The translations under genes and the position numbers were made by a program. Below, piece after piece: positions 56,541 through 64,000 of a DNA stretch of 64,000 nucleotides. Location: assembly GCA_019751875.1 (NCBI GenBank), contig JAIEMV010000002.1, positions 248,001 through 312,000 on the forward strand, in the 5' to 3' direction. The notes below the pieces were generated by a model. The model was given only the letters and a program-made list of their open reading frames with translations, had not been told where the DNA came from and did not search any database. Within the stretch, counting starts at the first letter, position 1. Each line of letters begins with the position of its first letter. This DNA is from Hyphomicrobium sp. Its GTDB lineage: Bacteria > Pseudomonadota > Alphaproteobacteria > Rhizobiales > Hyphomicrobiaceae.

Positions 56541-57923
56541 ATGACCCAGCCGCCCGATCGCGCGCTCCTTCGCGAAGAAGCCAATCGCTTCTTGAGTGAG
56601 AACCCTGATATCCAGCAGGTTTACCTGATCTACACCGACCTCGTCGGCGTTCAGCGAGGCAAGCTGCTGACGCGCGCCGAACTCCTGCCGGCGTGGGAGA
56701 ACGGCCGCTTCATGGCCTGCTCCGCCATGTCCATGGACGTCACCGGACGCGATGTCGAAGAGACCGGTATGATCTGGGAAACCGGCGACGCCGATCATAC
56801 ACTCTGGCCGGTACCGGGCACTTTGAAGCGCATCCCCTGGAGCCGCATTCCACAAGCGCAGTATTTGGGCAGCTTTCATCACCTGGATGGCGAAGGTGCC
56901 GTGGCCGAACCCCGGCACGCGCTCAAGCGCATCGTCGACCGCTTCGCAGAGTTCGCACTCAAGCCTGTGGCCGCCGTCGAATTGGAATTCTACCTTCTCG
57001 ACCGCGAAAGTGCCCTCGCTGGCAAGCCGCAGCCGCCGAAAGGTCTCACCGTCCCCGAACGCCAGCGCCACTTCCAGGGCTACTACCTTCAGGATCTTGA
57101 AGACTTCGCGCCGTTCTTCAACGATCTCTACTCTGCCGCCGAAGCGCAGACATTGCCGCTCGAGGCATTGCTGTCGGAATATTCGCCGGGCCAAATGGAA
57201 ATCGGCCTTAAATACCGGACCGATGCGCTTCAGGCCTGCGACGAGGCCATTCAATTCAAACGCCTTGTCAAAGCGATCGCCGAACAGCACGGCCTCATTG
57301 CCAGCTTCATGGCCAAACCTTATTCCGCCTGGTCTGGATGCGGCATGCACCTGCATATCAGCCTCGCTGACACTGACGGCCGTAACGTCTTCGCCTCCGA
57401 TGAGGTCATCGCGAACGATCTGCTCCGCCATGCTATCGGCGGCATGAAAACCACAATGGCTGATGCCATGGCGATCTTTGCGCCGAATGCCAATTCCTAT
57501 CGGCGGTTCCGCAAAGCGAGCTATGCCCCTATCGCCCCGAACTGGGGTTTCAACAACCGATCGGTCTCCTTGCGCATTCCGGCCGGCAAAGGTCCTGCCC
57601 GCCATGTCGAACACCGCGCTTCAGGTGCCGACGCCAACCCCTATTTGGCCATGGCCGCAGCCCTTGCCGGAGTTCACCTAGGATTGAAAAGCAAAATCGA
57701 TCCGGGCCCAATGATTGAAGGAAACGGCTACGAGCAACCGTCCGATCCGATGCCGACCAATTGGTTTGCTGCACTGGAAACATTTCGAACATCGTCATTC
57801 GCTGCCCAATATTTTGGCAGCGATTTCGTCCGTATTTTCACGACAATCAAGGAAATCGAGGCGGACCGATTTTTTGCCGAACCCCAGCCTCTGGACTTCG
57901 ACTTTTACCTACGGACCATCTAA
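56541..57923 (+). CDS. Glutamine synthetase family protein, gamma-glutamylputrescine synthetase-like
   Basis: From ATG 56541, 460 residues. It has the GS-fold motifs QVYLIYTDLVGVQRGKLLT (N-terminal beta-grasp), VAAVELEFYLLD, YSPGQMEIGLKY, and SGCGMHLHISL near the ammonia/amine site, and RVRK-like KAPRHVEHRASGAD near the C-terminus. The absence of the classical adenylylation Tyr loop and the neighbouring PuuB-like oxidase favour a PuuA-type ligase that couples glutamate to an amine. Confidence 0.87.
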   Translation: MTQPPDRALLREEANRFLSENPDIQQVYLIYTDLVGVQRGKLLTRAELLPAWENGRFMACSAMSMDVTGRDVEETGMIWETGDADHTLWPVPGTLKRIPWSRIPQAQYLGSFHHLDGEGAVAEPRHALKRIVDRFAEFALKPVAAVELEFYLLDRESALAGKPQPPKGLTVPERQRHFQGYYLQDLEDFAPFFNDLYSAAEAQTLPLEALLSEYSPGQMEIGLKYRTDALQACDEAIQFKRLVKAIAEQHGLIASFMAKPYSAWSGCGMHLHISLADTDGRNVFASDEVIANDLLRHAIGGMKTTMADAMAIFAPNANSYRRFRKASYAPIAPNWGFNNRSVSLRIPAGKGPARHVEHRASGADANPYLAMAAALAGVHLGLKSKIDPGPMIEGNGYEQPSDPMPTNWFAALETFRTSSFAAQYFGSDFVRIFTTIKEIEADRFFAEPQPLDFDFYLRTI

Positions 57924-58048
57924 TCAGTCGTTGACGGCGACACCGTATCGACACATTGAATTTCCAGCATTAAAAATTAAGTGGCGCGTGTCGCGACGCG
58001 CACCACGACCGTAGCTAAAGCCTGAACGCAGCAAACAGGTCCGAAGAC

Positions 58049-58498
58049 ATGCGTTCTGATCCCGAGGGAATTGTAGAAGCGTCGCTGACTGCGTACGCGC
58101 TCGGCGATTACGAAGCAGCAGCCGCCTACTATTCGCCCGACGCAGTTTTCACCGTGTATGCCGACACCGAAATCTCCCCTCTCAATGGAGAGTGGAGAGG
58201 TCGCGACGCCATCGTATCGTGTTGGCACGAGATCGATGAAGCGTTCGAAATTCTGCGCTTTGAACCGCGCAACGTCTCCACGTCTGGAGATGTGGTCCGC
58301 TGTCAGATCCGGTTCGAACTCCGCCACCGCACGAGTGGTGAAGTGATGGACAGCGTCGCGCGGTGTGTCATTGAAGTGCAGAATGGATTGATCGTGCGCG
58401 AGCGCGAATACATCGACGTCGAAGGAATGCGTGCATTCATGCGCCTGTGCGGTCACTCAAGCCCGGCCAGACAAAAGGTCAGCGCGAAACGGCCCTGA
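58049..58498 (+). CDS. NTF2/SnoaL-like small protein
   Basis: The 149-residue protein has the SnoaL/NTF2-like cone fold pattern: SLTAYALGDYEAAAAYYSPDAVF, GEWRGRDAIVSCWHEID, and alternating strands ending GLIVREREYIDVEGMRAFMR. The active-site identity is not assigned. It lies in the polyamine-type gene set but its function there is unknown; it converges with the amidotransferase gene, overlapping by 20 bp. Confidence 0.75.
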   Translation: MRSDPEGIVEASLTAYALGDYEAAAAYYSPDAVFTVYADTEISPLNGEWRGRDAIVSCWHEIDEAFEILRFEPRNVSTSGDVVRCQIRFELRHRTSGEVMDSVARCVIEVQNGLIVREREYIDVEGMRAFMRLCGHSSPARQKVSAKRP

Positions 58499-59192
58499 GG
58501 TTTCGGTACACTTGCTCTGCCAGCGCTTGGAAGGCGGCCATGTTGCGGGCGGCTTCGGCATCAAACTGATCGATCGCGCCGGCGCCGTGCAATTCATCGA
58601 GAGCTTGCCTGTACGCAGGAACGCACGCCCAGTCACGCACCGTCTGCGGCTCGACTTCAATGTGCCCCTGGATGCCCCAAGCGCGCGGCGCAAATCGAGC
58701 CGCTTGCACCCGGCACTGCTTCGATGTGCCCAGGTTCACCGCACCCTCCGGCAATTCCGCCACCTGCACGCCGTGCCATTGCACGCACGGCCAAGTCTCA
58801 GGCAACCCGGCGAGCAGCGGGTCGGTAGAGGCTTCGGCAGTGAGCGTAATTGGGATCACGCCAATTTCTGGCGGATTGAGCGGTCCGCATGTTCCGCCCA
58901 GCGCATCCGCAAGCAACTGGTGACCGAGACACAAGCCGAGCACTGGCTTTTCAAGCTCTCGTACAAAGCGCCGGATCGCCTTTTTTTCGGCCGCCAGCCA
59001 CGGATGATCCTGGAGATCCCAGACGTCCATCGGGCCGCCCATGATCCAAAGCTGGTCATAAGCCTCGAGCGCAGGGATCACGTCACCGTGCGTGAAGTGC
59101 ACCGTATCGATCGTGCCGCCGTCGCGCGCCAGATACGTCCCGAGCGTTCCGGGCCCCTCGCTGTCGTGATGCTGAAAAACGAGGACCTTCAC
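58479..59192 (-). CDS. Class I glutamine amidotransferase-like protein
   Basis: The 237-residue protein has the Cys-His-Glu triad context: nucleophile Cys in LGLCLGHQLLADALGG and His/Glu in GIQGHIEVEP. Similar to GuaA N-domain/PuuD-type hydrolases. In the Puu pathway, PuuD hydrolyses gamma-glutamyl-GABA; here that role is only suggested by the neighbouring PuuA/PuuB-like genes, though the gene is on the opposite strand. Confidence 0.82.
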   Translation of the reverse strand: MKVLVFQHHDSEGPGTLGTYLARDGGTIDTVHFTHGDVIPALEAYDQLWIMGGPMDVWDLQDHPWLAAEKKAIRRFVRELEKPVLGLCLGHQLLADALGGTCGPLNPPEIGVIPITLTAEASTDPLLAGLPETWPCVQWHGVQVAELPEGAVNLGTSKQCRVQAARFAPRAWGIQGHIEVEPQTVRDWACVPAYRQALDELHGAGAIDQFDAEAARNMAAFQALAEQVYRNLRAVSR

Positions 59193-59210
59193 GCCAATGC
59201 ACTCCGATGC

Positions 59211-60197
59211 TCATGCTGGGAAACGCGCACCGATATCGCGGAAGCGCGTTTTGATACGCCGGACGGTACCACTCTTCGAGCGCATGACCACGGTCTCCGT
59301 CTCGGCAAAATCGCCGCGGAAGTGTACGCCATCCAGCAGCGATCCATCGGTAACGCCCGTCGCCGAGAAGATGACATCGCCCGAAGCCAGATCTTCCAGA
59401 TTGAACTTCCGATTGATGTCTGTGATACCCATCTGGCCTGCACGAGTTCGCTCTTCATCGTTCGTGGGCTTCAGCCGACCCTGAATCTGCCCGCCGACGC
59501 AGCGCATGGCCGCCGCCGCGAGCACACCTTCCGGAGCCCCGCCCGAACCCATGTAGATGTCGATGCCGGTTTCCTGCGCATCCGTGGTCCAGATGACGCC
59601 CGCGATATCGCCGTCCGGTATAAGCCGCACGGCAGCACCGGCTTCACGCACCGCCTTGATGAGTTCGGCGTGCCGCGGGCGATCGAGAATGCACGCGGTG
59701 ATCTCACCGACCGGCACCCCCTTGGCCTTGGCGAGATCGCGGATGTTGTCCCCCGGCGTCTTATCGAGATCGACGATGCCGACGGGATAACCCGGACCCA
59801 CGGCAATTTTATCCATGTACATGTCGGGCGCATTGAGAAGGCCGCCCTTTTCCGAGATTGCCAGCACCGCCAGCGCGTTCGGCATCGACTTGGCGCAAAT
59901 CGTTGTCCCCTCGAGCGGATCGACTGCAATGTCGACTTCCGGACCTTCGCCGGATCCGACCTTCTCGCCGATGTATAGCATCGGCGCTTCGTCCATCTCG
60001 CCTTCGCCGATGACGACCGTGCCGTCGATCGTCAACAGCGCAAGTTCCCGCCGCATCGCATCAACGGCAGCCTTGTCGGCCGCCTTCTCATTGCCACGGC
60101 CGCGCAACCGCGCCGCTGCGATCGCCGCCGCCTCCGTGACACGCGCCACCTCGAGCACGAGGACACGTTCCAGCCCGTTCAAGCGATCCTTGCTCAT
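59211..60197 (-). CDS. glpX: Class II fructose-1,6-bisphosphatase
   Basis: From ATG 60197, 328 residues. The GlpX motifs are present: VVIGEGEMDEAPMLYIGEKVG, the metal/phosphate site VDPLEGTT and TDAQETGIDIYMGSGGAPEG. It hydrolyses fructose-1,6-bisphosphate in gluconeogenesis and, in autotrophs, in the Calvin cycle. It lies 54 bp after hom in the same direction. Confidence 0.95.
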   Translation of the reverse strand: MSKDRLNGLERVLVLEVARVTEAAAIAAARLRGRGNEKAADKAAVDAMRRELALLTIDGTVVIGEGEMDEAPMLYIGEKVGSGEGPEVDIAVDPLEGTTICAKSMPNALAVLAISEKGGLLNAPDMYMDKIAVGPGYPVGIVDLDKTPGDNIRDLAKAKGVPVGEITACILDRPRHAELIKAVREAGAAVRLIPDGDIAGVIWTTDAQETGIDIYMGSGGAPEGVLAAAAMRCVGGQIQGRLKPTNDEERTRAGQMGITDINRKFNLEDLASGDVIFSATGVTDGSLLDGVHFRGDFAETETVVMRSKSGTVRRIKTRFRDIGARFPA

Positions 60198-60251
60198 GTC
60201 GCGTCCGTCCTCCTGATGCAGCAGTGCTCGCAAGCCACCGCGCCGCCTTGT

Positions 60252-61547
60252 TTAAAGCTCTTCGATTCGGATCATTTGCGGACGCGCCGCAACCTTTCCG
60301 TCGGCCTCGATAGCATCGAGTGCCTTGCGAATGTTCTCTTCCGTCGTCTCGTGCGTGATCAGCACGACAGGTGCGGCCGCATCCGACGTTCCCGGCTTCT
60401 TCTGCACGATGCTTTCCAGCGACACGCCGCGATCGCCCATGCGCTTGGCGATCGATGCCATGGCGCCCGGACGGTCGAGCACGGACAGGCGAATGTAATA
60501 GGACCCGTAGTGCCCCGAAAGATTCGCGCGTTTGAATGGTTTCAACTGCGCCACCGGCTTCAGAAATGGCGGCAGTACGAGCCCGCGCGCCACATCCACG
60601 ATGTCGCTCGCAACCGCCGACGCCGTCGGCTTTGATCCAGCTCCTGGACCCACCAAGAGCACCGAGCCCGAAAAGTCGCCCTCGATCGCCACGCAGTTCG
60701 TCACGCCCGACACCTGCGCGATCGGCGCCTCTTCCGGCACGAAAGCCGGATGCACGCGGGCCTCGATCCCTGTCGACGTGCGCTCGGCCACCCCGAGCAG
60801 CTTGATACGGTAGCCGAGACTATGTGCAGCCTCGATATCGGCCGCATTAATTGTCTGAATGCCCTCGATATGGATCTGATCGGCCGGCAGCTTGGTCCCA
60901 AATGCAAGGCTCGTCAGCAGTGCGAGTTTATGCGCCGCGTCGAACCCTCCAATATCGAATGTGGGATCAGCTTCCGCGTAGCCCTTGGCTTGCGCATCCT
61001 TCAGCACATCGTCGAAAGCGAGATGTTCGTCCTGCATTTTGCTCAGGATGTAATTGCAGGTGCCGTTCAGGATGCCGTAGACGCGCTTCACTTCGTTGGC
61101 GGCCAGCGCCTCGCGCAACATTTTGATCACGGGAATTCCGCCGGCGACCGCGGCTTCGAAGTTGAGCGACACGCCGCTCTTCTCCGCCAGCTTGGCAAGC
61201 TCCATGCCGTGCTTGGCAAGCAGCGCCTTATTGGCGGTCACCACATGCTTCTTGACCTTCAACGCAGCTTCGACAGCAGCCCGCGCCGGCCCCTCGTCTC
61301 CGCCGATCAGTTCCACGAAGCAATCGATGTTCGCATCGGTTGCCAGCGTCACCGCATCGTCGAACCAAACCGCATCTCCGATTGCAAAGCCCCGCACCTT
61401 GTCACGATTGCGGGCGCACACGCCGGTCACCACGATGCGCCGCTCCAGCGTCTCCTCGAGACCGGAACCATGCTTTGCAATCAGCTCAAGAAGGCCGGCA
61501 CCGACTGTGCCGAGCCCGGCGATGCCGAGTTTCAGGGGCTCTTTCAT
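60252..61547 (-). CDS. hom: Homoserine dehydrogenase
   Basis: The 431-residue enzyme reduces aspartate-semialdehyde to homoserine (threonine/methionine path). It has the NAD(P) motif GLGTVGAGLLEL (about 10-21), the ATANKALLAKHG segment, GILNGTCNYILSKM in the catalytic domain, and a C-terminal ACT domain beginning SVLDRPGAMASIAKRMG (about 355-425), typical of feedback-controlled forms. Confidence 0.96.
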   Translation of the reverse strand: MKEPLKLGIAGLGTVGAGLLELIAKHGSGLEETLERRIVVTGVCARNRDKVRGFAIGDAVWFDDAVTLATDANIDCFVELIGGDEGPARAAVEAALKVKKHVVTANKALLAKHGMELAKLAEKSGVSLNFEAAVAGGIPVIKMLREALAANEVKRVYGILNGTCNYILSKMQDEHLAFDDVLKDAQAKGYAEADPTFDIGGFDAAHKLALLTSLAFGTKLPADQIHIEGIQTINAADIEAAHSLGYRIKLLGVAERTSTGIEARVHPAFVPEEAPIAQVSGVTNCVAIEGDFSGSVLLVGPGAGSKPTASAVASDIVDVARGLVLPPFLKPVAQLKPFKRANLSGHYGSYYIRLSVLDRPGAMASIAKRMGDRGVSLESIVQKKPGTSDAAAPVVLITHETTEENIRKALDAIEADGKVAARPQMIRIEEL

Positions 61548-61583
61548 GGGGTGGGATGTCTCAGGGCGCGCGCATGTTGCGAA

Positions 61584-62810
61584 TTAGCGGGTTGCTTTGT
61601 GCGGAATGGGAACGACATTGTCCGTCGTCTCAGCGCCATGCGAGAAGAACTTCTTCACGTTGCGCGCCGCCTGGCGTATGCGATGTTCATTCTCGACCAA
61701 CGCGATGCGCACGAACCCTTCGCCGTACTCGCCGAAGCCAAGACCCGGCGAAACAGCAAGATCCGCTTTTTCGATGAGAAGCTTAGCAAACTCCACCGAC
61801 CCCAGATGCCGGAAAGGCTCCGGAATAGGACACCAAGCGAACATCGTTGCCGGCGGCGGCGGAATGGTCCACCCCGCACGCTCGAAACTTTCCACAAGGC
61901 AATCACGCCGCGCCCTATAGGTCTCGCGGATCTCTTCCACGCACTCCTGCGGCCCGTTGAGTGCAGCGGCAGCTGCGACCTGGATCGGCGTAAACGCACC
62001 GTAGTCGAGATACGACTTCACCCGGGCAAGGGCTCCGATCAGGCGCTCGTTGCCGACCGCGAAGCCCATGCGCCAGCCGGGCATGTTGTAAGTCTTGGAC
62101 AGAGACGTGAACTCGACCGTCATGTCCATCGCGCCAGGGACTTGCAGCACTGACGGCGGCGGATTGCCGTCGAAATAGAGTTCCGAGTACGCGATGTCTG
62201 ACAGAATGATCAGGTCGAGCTTTTTCGCCAGCGCCACGGCGTCTTTATAGAAGTCGAGGCTCGCCACCATCGCAGTCGGATTCGACGGATACGAAAGGAT
62301 GAAACCCAGAGGCTTGGGAATCGAGTGGCGAACAGCATGTTCGACCGCACGCAAAAATTCCTCGCCCGTGCCCGCCGGCACATGCCGCACGGCCGCGCCC
62401 GCAATGATGAAGCCGAATTCGTGTATCGGATAGGTCGGGTTTGGCACGATCATGATGTCGCCCGGCGCGGTGATCGCCTGCGCCATGTTGGCGAAGCCTT
62501 CCTTTGACCCGAGCGTCGCCACCACCTGAGTGTCCGGGTCGAGTTTCACGCCAAAACGGCGCTCATAATAAGCTGCCTGCGCCTTGCGTAATCCCGGAAT
62601 GCCTTTCGACGCGGAATAGCGATGCGTCCGCGGCTTTGCGATCGTCTCCACCATCTTTGCCACGATGTGCGGCGGGGTCGGCAGGTCAGGGTTGCCCATA
62701 CCAAGATCGATGATGTCGGCGCCACGGGCACGCGCGGCCGCTTTCAACCTGTTCACCTCGGCGAAGACGTAAGGCGGCAGGCGCTTGATTCGATGGAAAT
62801 CCTCGATCAC
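61584..62810 (-). CDS. LL-diaminopimelate / alanine-type aminotransferase (AlaC-like)
   Basis: The 408-residue class I/II PLP aminotransferase starts at GTG 62810 (GTG ATC GAG). It has IDLGMGNPDLPTPPHIV, the cofactor region ILSYPSNPTAM and the catalytic Lys in SLSKTYNMPGWRMGFA. It precedes hom by 36 bp; the aminotransferase-hom-glpX order is common in Alphaproteobacteria. Whether it acts on alanine/pyruvate or on diaminopimelate cannot be read from the sequence. Confidence 0.9.
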   Translation of the reverse strand: MIEDFHRIKRLPPYVFAEVNRLKAAARARGADIIDLGMGNPDLPTPPHIVAKMVETIAKPRTHRYSASKGIPGLRKAQAAYYERRFGVKLDPDTQVVATLGSKEGFANMAQAITAPGDIMIVPNPTYPIHEFGFIIAGAAVRHVPAGTGEEFLRAVEHAVRHSIPKPLGFILSYPSNPTAMVASLDFYKDAVALAKKLDLIILSDIAYSELYFDGNPPPSVLQVPGAMDMTVEFTSLSKTYNMPGWRMGFAVGNERLIGALARVKSYLDYGAFTPIQVAAAAALNGPQECVEEIRETYRARRDCLVESFERAGWTIPPPPATMFAWCPIPEPFRHLGSVEFAKLLIEKADLAVSPGLGFGEYGEGFVRIALVENEHRIRQAARNVKKFFSHGAETTDNVVPIPHKATR

Positions 62811-63102
62811 GGTCCGGGGCTCTTTCGCTTGGCGAAAATGGAATCAGCGCCGCAAAACGGCCCTCGCCGGACCGGCTCGCGACGCGATCAGAGCCCACGT
62901 CTTTACGCTCGCGCTGCCCCCTCAGTCCAGAGCCTCATCGATCGGCCCCTCCGCTCACGTCTATCTCTCAACATTTTGAATGAGTTAGAAGGGGAAAAAC
63001 TATCTGCGACACATCTTCGTCATTCATCTCGACCAAAGAGCCACAAAGAACTCCCACTCCCTTTGTGATAGAGTCCGAACTCTTCGACCAAGTCTGGGCG
63101 CC

Positions 63103-64000
63103 ATGACAAAAGAAAAAATGCAGGCCGATCCCCCAACTCCCTACAAGATCCCCGATCCGGAGGAATTCACGCGCAACGTCCTCAAGGCCTATGAGGATGG
63201 CGGACGCGCAGTGACGCAGTTCCTGGACCGCTCCGATACGCAGTTGACACCTTTTTCGGCGGCCAGCGAGATGACGCGGGCCACGGAAACGGTATCCGCA
63301 ATTTACACGCGTTGGATGTCCGACCCCGCCAAGTTCGCCCAGGCCCAGGCTGAACTCGTCGGTTCGTATGCCGAACTTTGGAACCGGACGATGCAGCGCA
63401 TGCTCGGCATCGAGCCCGAACCCGTGATCGAGCCCGCCCCCACAGACAACCGCTTCCGCGATCCGGAGTGGTCAAAGAACCCGTACTTCGACTTCGTCAA
63501 GCAGGCCTACCTCCTCACCACGAAATGGGCCGAGGACAATCTCGCCCAGACCGAAGGCCTCGATGAAGCCGGCCGGCAGAAAGCTGAGTTCTATTTTCGC
63601 CTGCTGACCAGCGCGTTCTCACCCTCGAACTTTCCCGCCACCAATCCGGAAGTCATGCGCGAGACGCTGACGACGAACGGGCGCAATCTCGTGGAAGGCG
63701 TGAACTTGCTGTTGCGCGACCTTGAAGGGTCAGGCGACCTCATGCGCATCAGCCAGACAGATGCGACCGCATTTGAAGTGGGGCGCAACCTCGCCACCAC
63801 ACCCGGCAAGGTCGTATTCCAAAACGAACTGCTACAGCTGATCCAGTACTCGCCCACCACCGACAAAGTGCGCGAGATGCCGATCCTCATGGTCCCGCCT
63901 TGGATCAACAAATACTACGTGCTCGATTTGACGCCGCAAAAGAGCTTCATCAAGTACGTTGTCGATCAGGGCTTCACGGTTTTTGTCATCTCCTGGGTCA
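63103..64000 (+). CDS. phaC: Poly(3-hydroxyalkanoate) synthase, class I (5' part; cut by window edge)
   Basis: The frame from ATG 63103 is open to the window end (299 codons). It shows the PhaC N-terminal domain: NPYFDFVKQAYLLTTKWAEDNL, FYFRLLTSAFSPSNFPATNPEV, VGRNLATTPGKVVFQNEL, and the start of the alpha/beta-hydrolase domain PILMVPPWINKYYVLDL. The lipase-like catalytic Cys lies beyond the edge. It polymerises hydroxyacyl-CoA into PHB granules. Confidence 0.95.
   Translation, partial: MTKEKMQADPPTPYKIPDPEEFTRNVLKAYEDGGRAVTQFLDRSDTQLTPFSAASEMTRATETVSAIYTRWMSDPAKFAQAQAELVGSYAELWNRTMQRMLGIEPEPVIEPAPTDNRFRDPEWSKNPYFDFVKQAYLLTTKWAEDNLAQTEGLDEAGRQKAEFYFRLLTSAFSPSNFPATNPEVMRETLTTNGRNLVEGVNLLLRDLEGSGDLMRISQTDATAFEVGRNLATTPGKVVFQNELLQLIQYSPTTDKVREMPILMVPPWINKYYVLDLTPQKSFIKYVVDQGFTVFVISWV

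Overview
The window is a GC-rich stretch of a purple (anoxygenic phototrophic) alphaproteobacterial chromosome. Its left half (about 1-30.9 kb) is most of a photosynthesis gene cluster (PGC); the right half is ordinary chromosome. The proteobacterial type-II reaction centre genes, a PpsR/AerR regulator pair and the neighbourhood alaC-hom-glpX-recJ point to Alphaproteobacteria. I lean towards Hyphomicrobiales because of the small conserved accessory proteins, but the sequence alone does not settle genus.

Layout of the PGC. On the minus strand at the left edge are bchN (cut by the window) and bchF. Divergently come aerR (B12-binding antirepressor) and ppsR (PAS-HTH repressor), then bchG, a PucC-family transporter gene (orf428 type) and bchP. 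Next are a small membrane protein and an unusual frameshifted, catalytically degenerate HAD domain joined to a CBS-domain protein. Then follow bchI, bchD, bchO, crtI, crtB and dxs, and two tiny membrane-protein genes. crtD-crtC run on the minus strand; crtE-crtF, bchC-bchX-bchY-bchZ and pufQ-pufB-pufA-pufL-pufM run on the plus strand and end at a strong terminator. Together these supply DXP/isoprenoid input (dxs, crtE), carotenoid synthesis towards the spirilloxanthin series (crtB, I, C, D, F), the later bacteriochlorophyll steps (bchI, D, F, N, C, X, Y, Z, G, P), LH1 and the reaction centre L/M core. There is no pufC or pufX behind pufM. Seven good TGT-N12-ACA PpsR/CrtJ-type operators are visible: before bchF, two before bchG, at the crtI start, between crtD and crtE, and a tandem pair before bchC. 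They tie the regulator genes to the cluster.

Right half. A degenerate EAL-domain membrane protein and an atypical SDR protein follow the puf operon. Then come an RND efflux pump with its adaptor, a SYLF lipid-binding protein, and a probable copper module (DUF1775-PCu(A)C fusion, TonB-dependent receptor, DUF2946 protein). After them are a DUF3008 protein, a membrane protein whose start codon is abutted by a strong hairpin, a small secreted protein, a second RND adaptor/pump pair and an acidic protein. A gamma-glutamyl-polyamine-like catabolic set (PuuB-like oxidase; class III aminotransferase, PuuA-like synthetase, NTF2-like protein, class I amidotransferase) is interrupted by tRNA-Glu and recJ. 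The window ends with glpX, hom, an alaC/LL-DAP-type aminotransferase and the start of phaC.

Limits: functions come from reading motifs, without database searches. Coordinates of short sites may be off by a base.
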